NCBI RefSeq assembly: GCF_042652185.1
Contig: NZ_JBHSIX010000027.1
From: Actinacidiphila fildesensis
Lineage (GTDB): Bacteria; Actinomycetota; Actinomycetes; Streptomycetales; Streptomycetaceae
DNA: 64,000 nt
Direction: 5' to 3' (one strand)
Shown here piece by piece: positions 31,495 to 41,072 of the stretch. The notes under the pieces were generated by a model. That model was not told the DNA's origin. It made no database searches and saw only the letters and a program-made list of their open reading frames with translations. The translations under genes were made by a program, and so were the position numbers. How positions within the stretch are numbered: position 1 is the first letter of the stretch; each line of letters begins with the position of its first letter.

Positions 31495-33891
31495 CTACTC
31501 GGTGCGCAGCGCCGTCGCGGTGCGGGTCCCGGCCGCCCATCCGGCGGGGAGAAGTGCGCCCGCGGTCGCGATGACCAGTCCGCCCAGGAGGAGCGGGACC
31601 AGCACGGGAAGGTGGTAGACCGCGAGGTCCTGCGCCGGGAACCTCGTACCGGCGGCGTCACCCATCACCGGCAGCACGTAGTCGTGCAGCGCGATGCCGA
31701 TCGGGACCCCGGCCACACCGGCGACGAGTCCGATCCCGGCGACCGAGGTGATGACCATCGTGATCGTCTGCCTCGGCGACATGCCGAGCGCCTTGAACAC
31801 CCCGAAGTCATGGACGCGTTCGCGGGTGTCGAGGACGACCGTGTTCAGTACGCCCAAGCCCGCCACCGCGACCAGCATCAGGGTGAGCATCGCGGCCAGC
31901 GTGTCCATGGCGATCACCGTGCTGCTCGTCTGTGTGGAGTTGCGTACGGCGGTGATGCCCAGCGGCTTCAGGGCGGTGTTGAGCGATCGCAGATAGCCCT
32001 GCGGGTCGGTACCCGGCGCGAGGTCGATGTGGAACTCGACCGACTCCGGGGCGACGACGGCGCCGAGTCCGGCCAGGGACGCGTTGTCGGTCAGGATGCT
32101 CATCCCTTCGTCCCGCAGGTCGAGGGCCTCGCCGACGATCCGTACCGGGGCGTTGCGGCCCTTGTTGCTCAGGGTGATGGTGTCCCCGACGTGGGTCCCG
32201 GTGGCGTTGAGGAAGCCGGACGGGACGACCGCCTGGCCGCGGCCGTCGAACCAGGATCCGGAGATCATCCGGTACGAGCCCCAGGACGAGGCGCCCTGGT
32301 ACGAGATCACGGTCGTCCGGCCGGCGAGCCCCGCGACGCCGACCTTGGTCTCACCGGTGCTGAAATATCGCCGGGTCCCCGATTGCGCGCCGATCTTCGC
32401 GGCGATCGCGGCGGGATCGGCCAGGGCCGGAGGCCCGTTCCCGGCCCTGTTCGGTCCCACGTCCCCTCCGGCGTCGTCGGGGGGCGCACCCATGGTCCGG
32501 ACGAGGACGTCGTCGGCCGTTCGCTGGTTGAGGCCGCTCTCGATGCCGTTGAGCGACAGGGCGAGCCCGACGCCGAAAGTGACTCCGACCGTTCCGAAGA
32601 TCACGGCCGCGGCCATCGTGCCCGACCGCCCGGGACGGGCGAAGGGGTTGGCCAGGCCCAGGCTCACCGGACGCGGCAGCGGCAGCCGGCCGAGCAGCTG
32701 CCGGACCACCCGCCCGCGCCCGGCCCGCGGGGCCCGGCCGACGGCGATCGCCTCGACCGTACGCAGCCGCCCGGCACGCAGGGCGGGGGCCAGCGCGGTG
32801 GCGACGACCGCGGCGAGGGCGACGGCGGGCACGGCGATGTCGATCCACGGGGCAACCGTCATGGTCCCGGTGCCGTAGGCGCTGCCCTCGATGCTCATGA
32901 CCGGGATCGCCAGCAGATTGCCGAGGACGACGCCGAGCGCGGCACCGACCGTCGTGGGGATCAGTGCCTGGCCGATATAGGCACGCACGACCTGGCCCGG
33001 AGTGAAGCCCAGGGACTTCAGGATGCCGATCCGCCGGGTGGCGGCGCCGACCGCGCCGCTGACCACGATCCCGATGATCAGGACCGACATGAACAGACCG
33101 AGCACACCGAAGGCGACGACGAACGGCACGAACGTCGCCGACGTCCTGTCCGCGGCCAGTTTGATCGTCAGGTACGACGCCGCCGCGGTCATCGATCCCG
33201 GTGGCACCGCGGCGGCGACCGCGGCACGATCGGCGCTGATCTGGGCGTCCGTGGCGGCCTTCGTGAAGCGGTAGAGCATCTGGTATTCGGGCCGGGCTCC
33301 GAGTGCGGTCAGCTGCGTGAGCTGCGCCGGGGACACCCACGCCTCGGCGCTGTCGCCCACCGAGGTGGCCAGCCCGACCACGGTCAGCGTCGGACTGCCC
33401 GGCAGCTCGGGGAAGGTCATCCGGTCGCCCACGCCGAACGGCGAGTCGAGGGTGCGCAGCACGGTCTCCCCCAGCCCGGTCGCCCATCTGCCGTCGACGA
33501 GGTCGAGGTCGTCGACCGCCCCGCCGGCGTCCGCACGACCGACGAACGTCAGCTCCGGCGTCCGGCCGCCCGGCGGCATCCCGGAACCGTTCTCGCCGAT
33601 GTGCGGGCGCAGCGAGAGGACGGGATACGGGCCGCCGGCGGCCGTCACGCCGGCGACGTGCGCGGTGGCCGTGACCTGTGCTGCGGTGGCCTTCGCCGCG
33701 TCGAACTGCGCGGTCAGGTGTGCGCCGTTCTGGCGGGCGAAGGCATGGTCGAACGGCGCCTGCGACGCTACGAGCAGCCCGCCGGCCAGTACCGACGCGG
33801 TGACCGCCATCATCGTGGTCAGCATCATCACCAGGGTCTGGACCCGGCGCCGTCCGACGCCGGCGCGCACCACCTTGCCCAGTGCGCTCAT
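31495..33891 (-). CDS. FtsX/MacB-type ABC transporter permease
   Basis: A 798-residue membrane protein with one N-terminal helix, a large extracellular domain, and two FtsX permease repeats: the first around GVLGLFMSVLIIGIVVSGAV with RRIGILKSLGFTPGQVV, the second around LMLVAVAGLGVLNTVVLDTR with FGVFKALGMSPRQTI. This layout is typical of actinobacterial exporters of peptides or lipoproteins and of MacB relatives. It is translated from an ATGA overlap with the ATPase gene upstream. A NarL-type two-component system is divergent, which suggests control by envelope stress. Confidence 0.88.
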   Translation of the reverse strand: MSALGKVVRAGVGRRRVQTLVMMLTTMMAVTASVLAGGLLVASQAPFDHAFARQNGAHLTAQFDAAKATAAQVTATAHVAGVTAAGGPYPVLSLRPHIGENGSGMPPGGRTPELTFVGRADAGGAVDDLDLVDGRWATGLGETVLRTLDSPFGVGDRMTFPELPGSPTLTVVGLATSVGDSAEAWVSPAQLTQLTALGARPEYQMLYRFTKAATDAQISADRAAVAAAVPPGSMTAAASYLTIKLAADRTSATFVPFVVAFGVLGLFMSVLIIGIVVSGAVGAATRRIGILKSLGFTPGQVVRAYIGQALIPTTVGAALGVVLGNLLAIPVMSIEGSAYGTGTMTVAPWIDIAVPAVALAAVVATALAPALRAGRLRTVEAIAVGRAPRAGRGRVVRQLLGRLPLPRPVSLGLANPFARPGRSGTMAAAVIFGTVGVTFGVGLALSLNGIESGLNQRTADDVLVRTMGAPPDDAGGDVGPNRAGNGPPALADPAAIAAKIGAQSGTRRYFSTGETKVGVAGLAGRTTVISYQGASSWGSYRMISGSWFDGRGQAVVPSGFLNATGTHVGDTITLSNKGRNAPVRIVGEALDLRDEGMSILTDNASLAGLGAVVAPESVEFHIDLAPGTDPQGYLRSLNTALKPLGITAVRNSTQTSSTVIAMDTLAAMLTLMLVAVAGLGVLNTVVLDTRERVHDFGVFKALGMSPRQTITMVITSVAGIGLVAGVAGVPIGIALHDYVLPVMGDAAGTRFPAQDLAVYHLPVLVPLLLGGLVIATAGALLPAGWAAGTRTATALRTE

Positions 33892-34586
33892 CGGACGGCC
33901 CCCGCGCCGCTGTTCCGGTCGAGGGCGACATGCCCGTCGACCAGATGGACGGTCCGGCCCGCGCACGATTCGGCGAGATCGAGGTCGTGGGTGACCAGCA
34001 CGATGGTCTGCCCGCCCCGGTGCAGATCGATCAGCAGTTCACGGACGTCGCGCCCGGACGCCATGTCCAGCGCACCCGTCGGTTCGTCGGCGAGCAGCAG
34101 CGCCGGGCGGTTGATCAGCGCCCGCGCGACCGCGACGCGCTGGCGTTCGCCTCCGGACAGCCGGCCCGGGTAGGCCCGGGCGTGCTGGTCGATGCCGAGG
34201 GTCTCCAGCAGTTCGTGCGCGCGGGTCGCCGCCTTGCCCCGGGCCGTACCCGCCAGTTGGGCCGGCAGCACGATGTTGTCCAGGACGGTGAGGTCGTCCA
34301 GCAGATTGAAGAACTGGAACACGATCCCGATGCGCTCGCGGCGGAAGCGCGCCAGCCCGCCCTCCCCGAGGTTGTCTATCCGTGTGCCGCCGACGGTCAC
34401 GGTGCCCTCCGTCGGCTTGTCCAGCCCGGCCACCAGGTTCAGCAGCGTGGACTTGCCGCTGCCCGACGGCCCGGTGACGGCGACGGCCTCACCCTCTTCG
34501 ACGGTGAGCGTCAGCGGGCCGAGCGCGGGCCCGTCCGCGTTGTCGTAGCGTTTGACGGCGCCACGCAGTTCGATCACGTTCCCCAT
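33888..34586 (-). CDS. MacB/LolD-type ABC transporter ATPase
   Basis: A 232-residue nucleotide-binding subunit. Walker A GPSGSGKST is at residues 39-47, the Q-loop lies in GIVFQFFNLLDDLT, the signature is LSGGERQRVAVARAL and Walker B is ALLLADEPTGALD, followed by the H-loop LVTHD. The FQFFNLL block is diagnostic of the LolD/MacB group that powers FtsX-type permeases such as its neighbour. Divergent from the histidine kinase gene. Confidence 0.93.
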   Translation of the reverse strand: MGNVIELRGAVKRYDNADGPALGPLTLTVEEGEAVAVTGPSGSGKSTLLNLVAGLDKPTEGTVTVGGTRIDNLGEGGLARFRRERIGIVFQFFNLLDDLTVLDNIVLPAQLAGTARGKAATRAHELLETLGIDQHARAYPGRLSGGERQRVAVARALINRPALLLADEPTGALDMASGRDVRELLIDLHRGGQTIVLVTHDLDLAESCAGRTVHLVDGHVALDRNSGAGAVR

Positions 34587-34821
34587 GGGGGTGTCGGTCC
34601 TTCCGGTCGCAACGGCCGCGTCCTCGGGGGGACTCCCCCGGGCGGCCCGCTGGCAGGACCGAAGCTAGGTGCGCCCGCTGCGGAGGCGCGTCGGCCGGTG
34701 CACCGACATCGGGTCGCCCACGAGGAGGACCCGGCCGCGGCGTCATCCTTGCGAAGTACTCCGCACGGCCGGAGCCCTGATCGCTGAGGCCGATGTGCCC
34801 AGGGCGGGCGGCGCCGACAAT

Positions 34822-36159
34822 GTGCTGGTGGAAACGGATGAACGACAGGGATGGCGCCGGCAGGTGCGCGACGCGCTGCGCCCGGACGGCCAGGCTCCCC
34901 GGTTGTCGAGGCGGGCTGTCGTCACCGATGCCGCGCTCGCGCTGGCCCTCACGGCGCTGGTGCTGTTCGCGGTGTCCAGGCTGCACTTCGACGCCGGCTG
35001 GCCGGCAGGGCCCGATCCGGCGCTGGACCCCTGCTCCATGCCCGGCCGGCCCCTCCCGCCCGAACGGCCGCCCTTCCCACCCGGTGCTCCCGTGCCGGGC
35101 ACCGAGTTCCACCCGGCGATACAGGCCTACGTCCTCGGGGCGCTGACAGCGCTGCCGCTGGCGGCGCGCCGGCGGTTTCCGCTCGCCGTCTTCTGGGTGG
35201 TGATGTGCGCGACGCTGGCCGGTCCTGACTACACGACCAGGTTCACCCTCGTGGTGTGCCTCATCGCCGCCTGCAGTGCCCTCGTCCACAGCCGCAACCT
35301 GACGTCCACGATGGGCAGTTTCGCGCTCGCGGCGGTGCTCGCCGCCACCTTCGACCGGACCACCGACCCCGCACTGCCGTTCTGGTCGGGCCGGCTCTTC
35401 GTCCTGCTGGTCGTCGCGCTGATCGCGAGCGTGGTCCGTTACTGGCAGCTGCGGCTCAGAGCCACCCAGCTGCGGTTCGCCGAACTGCAGGTGGCACAGG
35501 AGAAGGCGATGCGCGAGGCCATCGACGAGGAGCGCTCCCGGATCGCCCGCGAACTGCACGATGTGGTGACCCACAACGTCAGCGTGATGGTGATCCAGGC
35601 CGGGGCGGCGCGCAAGGTCATGGACACGGCGCCCGAGCAGTCGAAGGAGGCCCTGCTCGCGGTCGAGGCGAGCGGCCGGGCCGCGATGAGTGAACTGCGC
35701 CATGTCATGGGCCTCATCGCGGCCTCGGGCACCGGACACTCGGAAAGCACCGGCGACGCGCTCGAACCCCAACCGGGACTCGACCAGTTGGACGACCTCG
35801 TCCGACGTGTCCGCGCCGCCGGGCTGCCGGTGACCGTCGCCCTGTCTCCCCCGCCGGAGCCGCTGCCACCCGGCGTCGATCTGACCGCCTACCGCGTCGT
35901 CCAGGAGGCGCTGACCAACACCATGAAGCACGCCGCCGGCTCGACGGCGTCCGTCACCATAGGCCACGACGACGCGTGGCTGGAGATCGAGGTCACCGAC
36001 ACCGGCGGCACGCAGGGGACGTACGCGCAGGGCGGCAACGGGCGCGGGCTGATCGGTCTGCGGGAGCGGCTCGCGGTCTATGGCGGAACGCTTGTGGCAG
36101 GGCGCAGAATCGGCGGCGGATACAAGATCGAGGCCCGAGTCCCGTGGAGAGCCGTATGA
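34822..36159 (+). CDS. Sensor histidine kinase, NarL-partner type
   Basis: About 445 residues with several N-terminal membrane helices (VTDAALALALTALVLFAVS, AYVLGALTALPLAA and others) and the HisKA_3 phosphorylation motif RIARELHDVVTHN near residue 244, followed by the HATPase_c block (AYRVVQEALTNTMKHA, GNGRGLIGLRERL). The start is uncertain: GTG at 34822 and at 34828 are both possible and neither has a good ribosome site. It pairs with the response regulator immediately downstream, separated by a 20-bp tandem duplication. Confidence 0.85.
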   Translation: MLVETDERQGWRRQVRDALRPDGQAPRLSRRAVVTDAALALALTALVLFAVSRLHFDAGWPAGPDPALDPCSMPGRPLPPERPPFPPGAPVPGTEFHPAIQAYVLGALTALPLAARRRFPLAVFWVVMCATLAGPDYTTRFTLVVCLIAACSALVHSRNLTSTMGSFALAAVLAATFDRTTDPALPFWSGRLFVLLVVALIASVVRYWQLRLRATQLRFAELQVAQEKAMREAIDEERSRIARELHDVVTHNVSVMVIQAGAARKVMDTAPEQSKEALLAVEASGRAAMSELRHVMGLIAASGTGHSESTGDALEPQPGLDQLDDLVRRVRAAGLPVTVALSPPPEPLPPGVDLTAYRVVQEALTNTMKHAAGSTASVTIGHDDAWLEIEVTDTGGTQGTYAQGGNGRGLIGLRERLAVYGGTLVAGRRIGGGYKIEARVPWRAV

Positions 36160-36182
36160 GCGCGTGGAGAGCCCTATGAGCC
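36143..36182 (+). repeat. 20-bp tandem duplication at the kinase/regulator junction
   Basis: CGTGGAGAGCC-S-TATGAGC occurs at 36143-36162 and 36163-36182 with few differences. The first copy holds the kinase stop (TATGA) and the second the regulator start. The parent arrangement was probably one copy with an ATGA overlap. Confidence 0.75.
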
Positions 36183-36853
36183 AGCAGCCCCTGCGTACCG
36201 TCATCGCCGACGACCAGGCACTGGTGCGCACCGGGTTCCGGATGATCCTCGCCGCCGACGGCATCGAGGTGGTGGCCGAGGCGGCCAACGGCGCCGAAGC
36301 GATCGCGGCCGTCCGGCGCACCCGGCCCGACGTCGTGCTGATGGACATCCGGATGCCGCAGATGGACGGCCTCGAAGCCACCCGGCAGATCCTGGGCGAC
36401 GGCGCGGCCGGCACCCGCATCCTCATCCTGACCACGTACGACCTCGACCACTACGTCTACGCCGCGCTCACCGCGGGCGCCAGCGGCTTCCTGCTCAAGG
36501 ACGTGTCTCCCGAGCATCTGGTGGCCTCGGTACGCCTGGTGCAGTCCGGCGACGCGCTGCTCGCACCGACGATCACCCGCCGGCTGATCGAGCGTTTCGC
36601 CCACCGCGACGAGGTCAGGTCCGCCGTCCACCGCGACCTGTCAGGGCTCACACCACGCGAGCTCGAAGTGCTGCGCCTGCTCGCCACCGGCCTGAGCAAC
36701 GCCGAGCTCGCCGAGCGGCTGACCCTCAGCGCGACCACGGTCAAGACACATGTCGCGCGCATCCTGTCGAAACTCGGGCTGCGCGACCGGGTCCAGGCCG
36801 TCGTCCTCGCCTACGAGACCGGCCTGATCTCCCCGGGCGCGGCAACCCCATGA
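36176..36853 (+). CDS. NarL/FixJ-family response regulator
   Basis: A 225-residue two-domain regulator. The receiver domain has the acidic pair DD12-13 and phosphoacceptor Asp57 (VVLMDIRMPQMDG), with TT and K in ILTTYD and LLKDV. The C-terminal LuxR-type helix-turn-helix is LTPRELEVLRLLATGLSN...TTVKTHVARIL. The partner of the kinase before it. The divergent ABC exporter is the probable target. Confidence 0.92.
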   Translation: MSQQPLRTVIADDQALVRTGFRMILAADGIEVVAEAANGAEAIAAVRRTRPDVVLMDIRMPQMDGLEATRQILGDGAAGTRILILTTYDLDHYVYAALTAGASGFLLKDVSPEHLVASVRLVQSGDALLAPTITRRLIERFAHRDEVRSAVHRDLSGLTPRELEVLRLLATGLSNAELAERLTLSATTVKTHVARILSKLGLRDRVQAVVLAYETGLISPGAATP

Positions 36854-37364
36854 GGTTGCGTCCTGCGGAGTGATGACGGCGCGGCCGGCCTCCGCTGCAA
36901 CGGAGCCCGGCAGTTCCCCTGTTGACGAGTGGCAACGGCCGGGGTCAGCCATGAAAACGACCGCTATCGGCCTTCGGCACCGACTCGGGTGCCGCACAAG
37001 GCTTTGATCCGGTGGACCCGGATTCAGCGCGGTCTCATCAACAATGTCAGCAGATCATTTTGCTTCGCGCAAGCCCTTAACCCCATGGATGCCGCGGTCG
37101 AGCAGGTCGGCCGATATGCGACACGAATGCCCATCACCCCCTGCGACCAGCCCTGTTGACGATTCGATCTACGAACCGCGGCAATGAATGGCCGAAACAC
37201 CCCCCTCCTCGCCCGGGGATCAGCGTCAATTCGCGATATCCGGTGGACGGCCCTTTCCCCGGCGCCCCATTCTTCTGAGAAGCCCTACGGGCGGAAGGCT
37301 GCAACCCTCCGTCCGATGTATTCAGGGCCGACGAGTGGCAACGAGCCAGGGAGGTACCCGCCGA
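36854..37364. other. 510-bp stretch without a recognised gene
   Basis: Lower GC than its neighbours, with no credible coding frame, hairpin terminator or known RNA motif. The segment 37020-37110 (around CATTTTGCTTCGCGCAAGCC) is notably AT-richer and could be horizontally acquired or a regulatory tract. Confidence 0.4.
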
Positions 37365-37598
37365 GTGCCCATACACAGGCACACTGACCAACCCACCTGC
37401 GAACACCACCACCAGCCCCACCGCGGATTCCGGCTGCGAGGAGCACTCGTCCTGCTGCTCGCCGTCGCCATCCTCGGCGCCGAGCTGGCACCCCGCATCC
37501 ACCTCGACATCGCCTTCCCGGCACCGACCCTGCCGGCCCTGATCGCCGCCGAACTGATCCGCCGGTTCGTCGGCGCATTCCTCACCAAGGACCACTGA
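37365..37598 (+). CDS. Small single-pass membrane protein
   Basis: A 77-residue protein from GTG at 37365, 10 bases after GGGAGG. A His-rich N-terminus (VPIHRHTDQPTCEHHHQPH) precedes one hydrophobic helix (ALVLLLAVAILGAELAP) and a second amphipathic stretch. No family recognised. The His cluster with a Cys could bind a metal. A strong hairpin closes the unit at 37619. Confidence 0.5.
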   Translation: MPIHRHTDQPTCEHHHQPHRGFRLRGALVLLLAVAILGAELAPRIHLDIAFPAPTLPALIAAELIRRFVGAFLTKDH

Positions 37599-37618
37599 TC
37601 ACGCGAGACCACGCGAAA

Positions 37619-37649
37619 CGCCGGCCGGGACCGATCCTCCCGGCCGGCG
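37619..37649 (+). terminator. Hairpin terminator after the small membrane protein
   Basis: 12-bp perfect stem (CGCCGGCCGGGA / TCCCGGCCGGCG) with a 7-base loop, 20 bp beyond the stop. Confidence 0.65.
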
Positions 37650-37947
37650 CCACGCACGCTGCCGGATGAGGCTCGAACCGGGCCCGGTTGCGACCTGCGC
37701 GTCCCACGGGGGCGGTCGGGTCCGGTGTTGCGCCTGGGACCGAGTCAGGTGTTCGACCGACGGAGCTGGAACGGCCCGTATCGGCGGGCAGGCGCCAATG
37801 CCGGTCCGAACACGGCGAGATCCCGAGAATATCCGACGGTTCCCATAACTTCCTGATGCGTTTTGCGGGACACTCTGAGCAACCACGACGGCGGGGCGCG
37901 GACTGCCTGTGGCGAGCCGGGGACGGAAGCCGTGAACAGGGGGCGGA

Positions 37948-38976
37948 GTGCGGACTCCGATAAGTGATCCGCTAATGGTGGGGCCTTACCGCATTGTCGG
38001 TCGGCTCGCCTCGGGCGGTATGGGGTGGGTGTACCTCGGCAGGTCTGCGAGCGGCCGGGCGCTGGCCGTGAAGGTGGTGCGTCCCGAGTTCGCCGCCGAC
38101 GCGGAATTCCGGCTCCGCTTCGCCCGGGAGGTCGAGGCGGCACGAGCGGTCAGCGGTGCCTTCACCGCGGCCGTCGTCGACGCCGACACCCAAGGCGATC
38201 CGCCGTGGCTGGCCACGCTGTACGTCCCCGGTCCGTCACTCGCCGAGGCGGTACGGGCGGACGGGCCGCTGGCCGAGTCGGCGGTGCGGGTGATGGCTGC
38301 CGGGCTGGTCGAGGCGTTGCAGGCGATCCATGCCGCGGGCGTCGTGCACCGCGACCTCAAGCCTGCCAACGTCCTGCTGGCCGAGGACGGCCCCCGGGTC
38401 ATCGACTTCGGGATCTCGCTGTTCGGCGCCGCCGCGAACACGATCACCCAGGTGGGAACGGTGATGGGTACACCGCCGTTCATGTCCCCGGAGCAGTTCA
38501 GGGGCGAGGTGGCGAAGCAGGCAAGCGACGTCTTCTCCCTCGGGGCGGTGCTGGCCTTCGCCGCGACCGGGGTCGCGCCGTTCGGCTCGGGCGTCGGCGT
38601 GATGTACCGGATCATCCATGAGCGGCCGGCGCTGGACGGTGTCCCTGAGGGGCTCCGCCCCCTGCTGGAACGTTGCCTGGCCAAGTCCCCGCAGGACCGG
38701 CCGGACCTAGCCGCGCTGCTGGACGAGGTCCTCCCCCGCGAAACGGCACCGGACGCGCCGGAGCCCGATCCCGAACCGGCACCCGTCCCCTCGTGGCCGC
38801 CGCCCGCCGTCGCCGAGGGCATCCGGGTACGCACCGACGACCTCAACGCGCGTAACCACAGCCGGGGATCGGTGACGTCCGTACCGTCCTGCCTGCTGCT
38901 CCACGCGCAGACCCTCCTCGATGCCGGGCTGACCGACCGCATGGTGGCAGAGGCGGTGGGCCGTGGCGGATTCTGA
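37948..38976 (+). CDS. Hanks-type Ser/Thr protein kinase
   Basis: A 342-residue kinase from GTG at 37948. The glycine loop is LASGGMGWVYLG (residues 20-31), the ATP lysine Lys42, the catalytic loop HRDLKPANVLL with Asp136, and DFG at 153-155, followed by MGTPPFMSPEQF. All catalytic residues are present. There is no membrane helix or PASTA repeat; a Pro-rich linker leads to a short helical C-terminus (LLLHAQTLLDAGLTDRMVAEAV). First gene of a seven-gene island with a VWA protein, a PP2C phosphatase and a second kinase, so phospho-signalling within the island is likely. Confidence 0.9.
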   Translation: MRTPISDPLMVGPYRIVGRLASGGMGWVYLGRSASGRALAVKVVRPEFAADAEFRLRFAREVEAARAVSGAFTAAVVDADTQGDPPWLATLYVPGPSLAEAVRADGPLAESAVRVMAAGLVEALQAIHAAGVVHRDLKPANVLLAEDGPRVIDFGISLFGAAANTITQVGTVMGTPPFMSPEQFRGEVAKQASDVFSLGAVLAFAATGVAPFGSGVGVMYRIIHERPALDGVPEGLRPLLERCLAKSPQDRPDLAALLDEVLPRETAPDAPEPDPEPAPVPSWPPPAVAEGIRVRTDDLNARNHSRGSVTSVPSCLLLHAQTLLDAGLTDRMVAEAVGRGGF

Positions 38977-39418
38977 GTCCGCGCCCACCGGCGAGATGGA
39001 GCTCGGGTCCAGCTGGCGGAGGTTGGTGCGTGCCTGGGCGGACCGGAGCCACTACCGGTCGACCGAGGACGATGCCGCGATCTCGCTGGAGTTCGACCTG
39101 GCGGGCTCGGACCACCCGGTGACCGTGCGCTTCATGGCGACCAGGGATCTGCTGGTGGCCTTCATGACGGACGGTCACATCCTCAAGCCCGACCAACTGG
39201 CTCTGGCCGCCGCGGCGTCCAATGCCTGGAACACCGAGCAGCTGATCCCCATGCTCTCGGTCTGGGACGTACGAGGGCCGGGCCCGTGCCTCGCCGGCGT
39301 CTGCACCCTTCCCCTCACCTGCCGGATGAACCATCAGCAGTTCGGCGTACTCGCCACCAAATGGACCGAGCACGCACGCCAGATGTTCACCCGGTGCCAC
39401 CGCGTCTTCGAACTGTAG
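38963..39418 (+). CDS. YbjN-like / type III chaperone-fold protein
   Basis: A 151-residue protein from GTG at 38963, overlapping the kinase gene by 14 bp. Its pattern of short strands and a central Asn-containing helix (ASNAWNTEQLIPMLSVWDV, then LPLTCRMNHQQFGVLATKW) resembles the YbjN fold, which in bacteria often acts as a binding or chaperone-like module in kinase and secretion pathways. There are several cysteines (CLAGVC, CRM, RCHR). It could bind the kinase C-terminus. The fold call is by eye. Confidence 0.6.
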   Translation: MADSESAPTGEMELGSSWRRLVRAWADRSHYRSTEDDAAISLEFDLAGSDHPVTVRFMATRDLLVAFMTDGHILKPDQLALAAAASNAWNTEQLIPMLSVWDVRGPGPCLAGVCTLPLTCRMNHQQFGVLATKWTEHARQMFTRCHRVFEL

Positions 39419-39452
39419 AAATCCGCGAGTAGAAGGAGCTGGGGAGCCTCTC

Positions 39453-40235
39453 GTGCCATCCGACACGGCGCAGCGCGGTCGTCCGATCGCCATGATCCTC
39501 ACAGCGGTGCTGCTGCTCGGCCTCACGGCCGCCGTGCCGGCGGCAGCGGCACCCGCCGACCCACCGGCGTCCTGCACGACGGCCCCGGCGAAGCCCGCCG
39601 ACCCGAAGGCGCACTGCCCGGCCACGTCACCGACCTGTGTGACGCCGTCCGCCGGCGGGACCGCGCCCAAGACGACGACGCCCGCCAAGCAGCCGCCCGG
39701 CGGCAAACCGACGACCGGCAAACCGGCCACCACCAAACCGGGATCCAGCTCGACAAGCCCCTGCCCGGGCGAGAAGACACCGGCCGGCGAGCACACCAAC
39801 TGGCTGCTCACCGGCTCCATCACCGCCCTCCTGGGGGTGCTCCTCGCCCTGCTCGCGGTGGCCGTCCGCCGTTCGGGCACCGGCCGCCACTCCGCCCACG
39901 CCCCGGCACACCACGACGCCCCGGCATCCCGCCACGAGGCCGATCCGATGGCATCCCGCGCCCCCACCGTGCCCACGCACCTGCCGGGAGCCCGCCGGGC
40001 ACCGCGGCCGGGAAACCTGCGTCGCGCCACGGTCGCCACCGACCTCCATCCGCAGGGCTACGTCGAGATCGACGAGTGTCTGTTCCGCGCGGTGTGGTCG
40101 GAGCCCGCGGAATCCGCGCCGGGGACGGGCGGGCCCGTCGACGTGGCACGCCCCGACCCCCATGACGATTCCCACGACCCGCACGTCCTGCTCGCCTTCC
40201 CGGCCGACACCCGACGGAGAGACCATGCGCGATAA
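39453..40235 (+). CDS. Exported/membrane protein with Pro/Thr-rich stalk and small cytoplasmic domain
   Basis: A 260-residue protein from GTG at 39453. It has a signal sequence (AMILTAVLLLGLTAAVPAAAA), a Cys-containing Pro/Thr/Lys-rich extracellular stalk with GKP-TTGKP repeats, and one membrane helix (WLLTGSITALLGVLLALLAV). The cytoplasmic tail ends in a short block, RATVATDLHPQGYVEIDECLF, that resembles the NfeD-type OB fold. It overlaps the VWA gene by 11 bp. It may be the sensor or membrane anchor of the island. Confidence 0.6.
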   Translation: MPSDTAQRGRPIAMILTAVLLLGLTAAVPAAAAPADPPASCTTAPAKPADPKAHCPATSPTCVTPSAGGTAPKTTTPAKQPPGGKPTTGKPATTKPGSSSTSPCPGEKTPAGEHTNWLLTGSITALLGVLLALLAVAVRRSGTGRHSAHAPAHHDAPASRHEADPMASRAPTVPTHLPGARRAPRPGNLRRATVATDLHPQGYVEIDECLFRAVWSEPAESAPGTGGPVDVARPDPHDDSHDPHVLLAFPADTRRRDHAR

Positions 40236-41016
40236 CACCCACCCCATGACCGTGCGCGTGAACCAGCAGGCCAGCACCCTGCCGTACCAGTACGCGGACA
40301 TCGAGATCGAGAACAACGCGCAGCGCCTCCCGCTCGTCCTGTGTCTGGACACCTCGCACTCGATGCTCGGCGCGCCCATCGCCTCCCTCAACGAGGCGCT
40401 GCGTGACTGGACCCGGGAACTGCACGACGACGTCAGCCTCAGCTACAGCGTCGAGGTCGCCGTCCTGACCTTCGGCGACGCCGGGGTGAGTGCCTGGCAG
40501 GGCCCCAATCTGCTGCCGTACAACAGCCCGGTCAGTCCGTTCGTCCCCGCACACCTGTTCCAGCCGCCGCAGCTGAAGGCGGCCGGGGTCACGTTGATGG
40601 CCGAGGCGCTGGAGCTGTCGGTGCAGATCGTCGCTGCCCGCAAGGCCGAACTGCGCCAGCTCGGCCTGCAGTTCTACCGTCCGCAGATCTGTCTGGTCAC
40701 CGACGGCCTGCCGACGGACGCGACCGGGCACCCCACCGATGCCTGGCGGCGCGTCGTCCCGGTCCTCACCGAGGAGCAGCGGGCGCGGCGGTTCCGGCTC
40801 TACGCGATCGGCGTCGGCGGTATCACCGACCGGGGCGAGGAGGTCCTGCGGGCCTTCGCCCCGACGTTCAACGCCCGGCTGCACGGATTCCCGTTCCGCG
40901 AGCTGCTGCAGATGATGTCGGCCAGCGCCAACGCCGAGCAGAGGGGCGCGGGGGACGAGGTCTTCGAGAAGATCTTCAGTCAGTTCAAGACCCAGCGGCC
41001 CGCCTGGGAATCCTGA
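40225..41016 (+). CDS. VWA-domain protein (TerY-like)
   Basis: A 263-residue protein that is essentially one von Willebrand A domain. The MIDAS motif DTSHS is at residues 42-46 (LVLCLDTSHSMLG), with conserved Thr in AAGVTLMAEAL and Asp in LVTDGLPTDA. TerY proteins of tellurite/stress systems look like this and are known to occur with a PP2C phosphatase and a kinase, which is what follows here. The likely role is a metal-dependent phospho- or protein-binding scaffold in the cytoplasm. Confidence 0.85.
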   Translation: MRDNTHPMTVRVNQQASTLPYQYADIEIENNAQRLPLVLCLDTSHSMLGAPIASLNEALRDWTRELHDDVSLSYSVEVAVLTFGDAGVSAWQGPNLLPYNSPVSPFVPAHLFQPPQLKAAGVTLMAEALELSVQIVAARKAELRQLGLQFYRPQICLVTDGLPTDATGHPTDAWRRVVPVLTEEQRARRFRLYAIGVGGITDRGEEVLRAFAPTFNARLHGFPFRELLQMMSASANAEQRGAGDEVFEKIFSQFKTQRPAWES

Positions 41017-41072
41017 TCCGGACCGGAACCGACGGGACCTGAAGAGTACTGACGGGTACTGGGAGACGACAC

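Noticed and set aside
30691..34173. A 1,160-codon open frame on the plus strand
   Set aside because: It runs antisense through RNase HI and the ABC permease, both of which have clear motifs. The composition is that of an antisense frame in high-GC DNA.
39453..40235. Calling the stalk protein an LPXTG wall protein
   Set aside because: It lacks a sorting motif at the C-terminus; the hydrophobic helix is internal with a long cytoplasmic tail.
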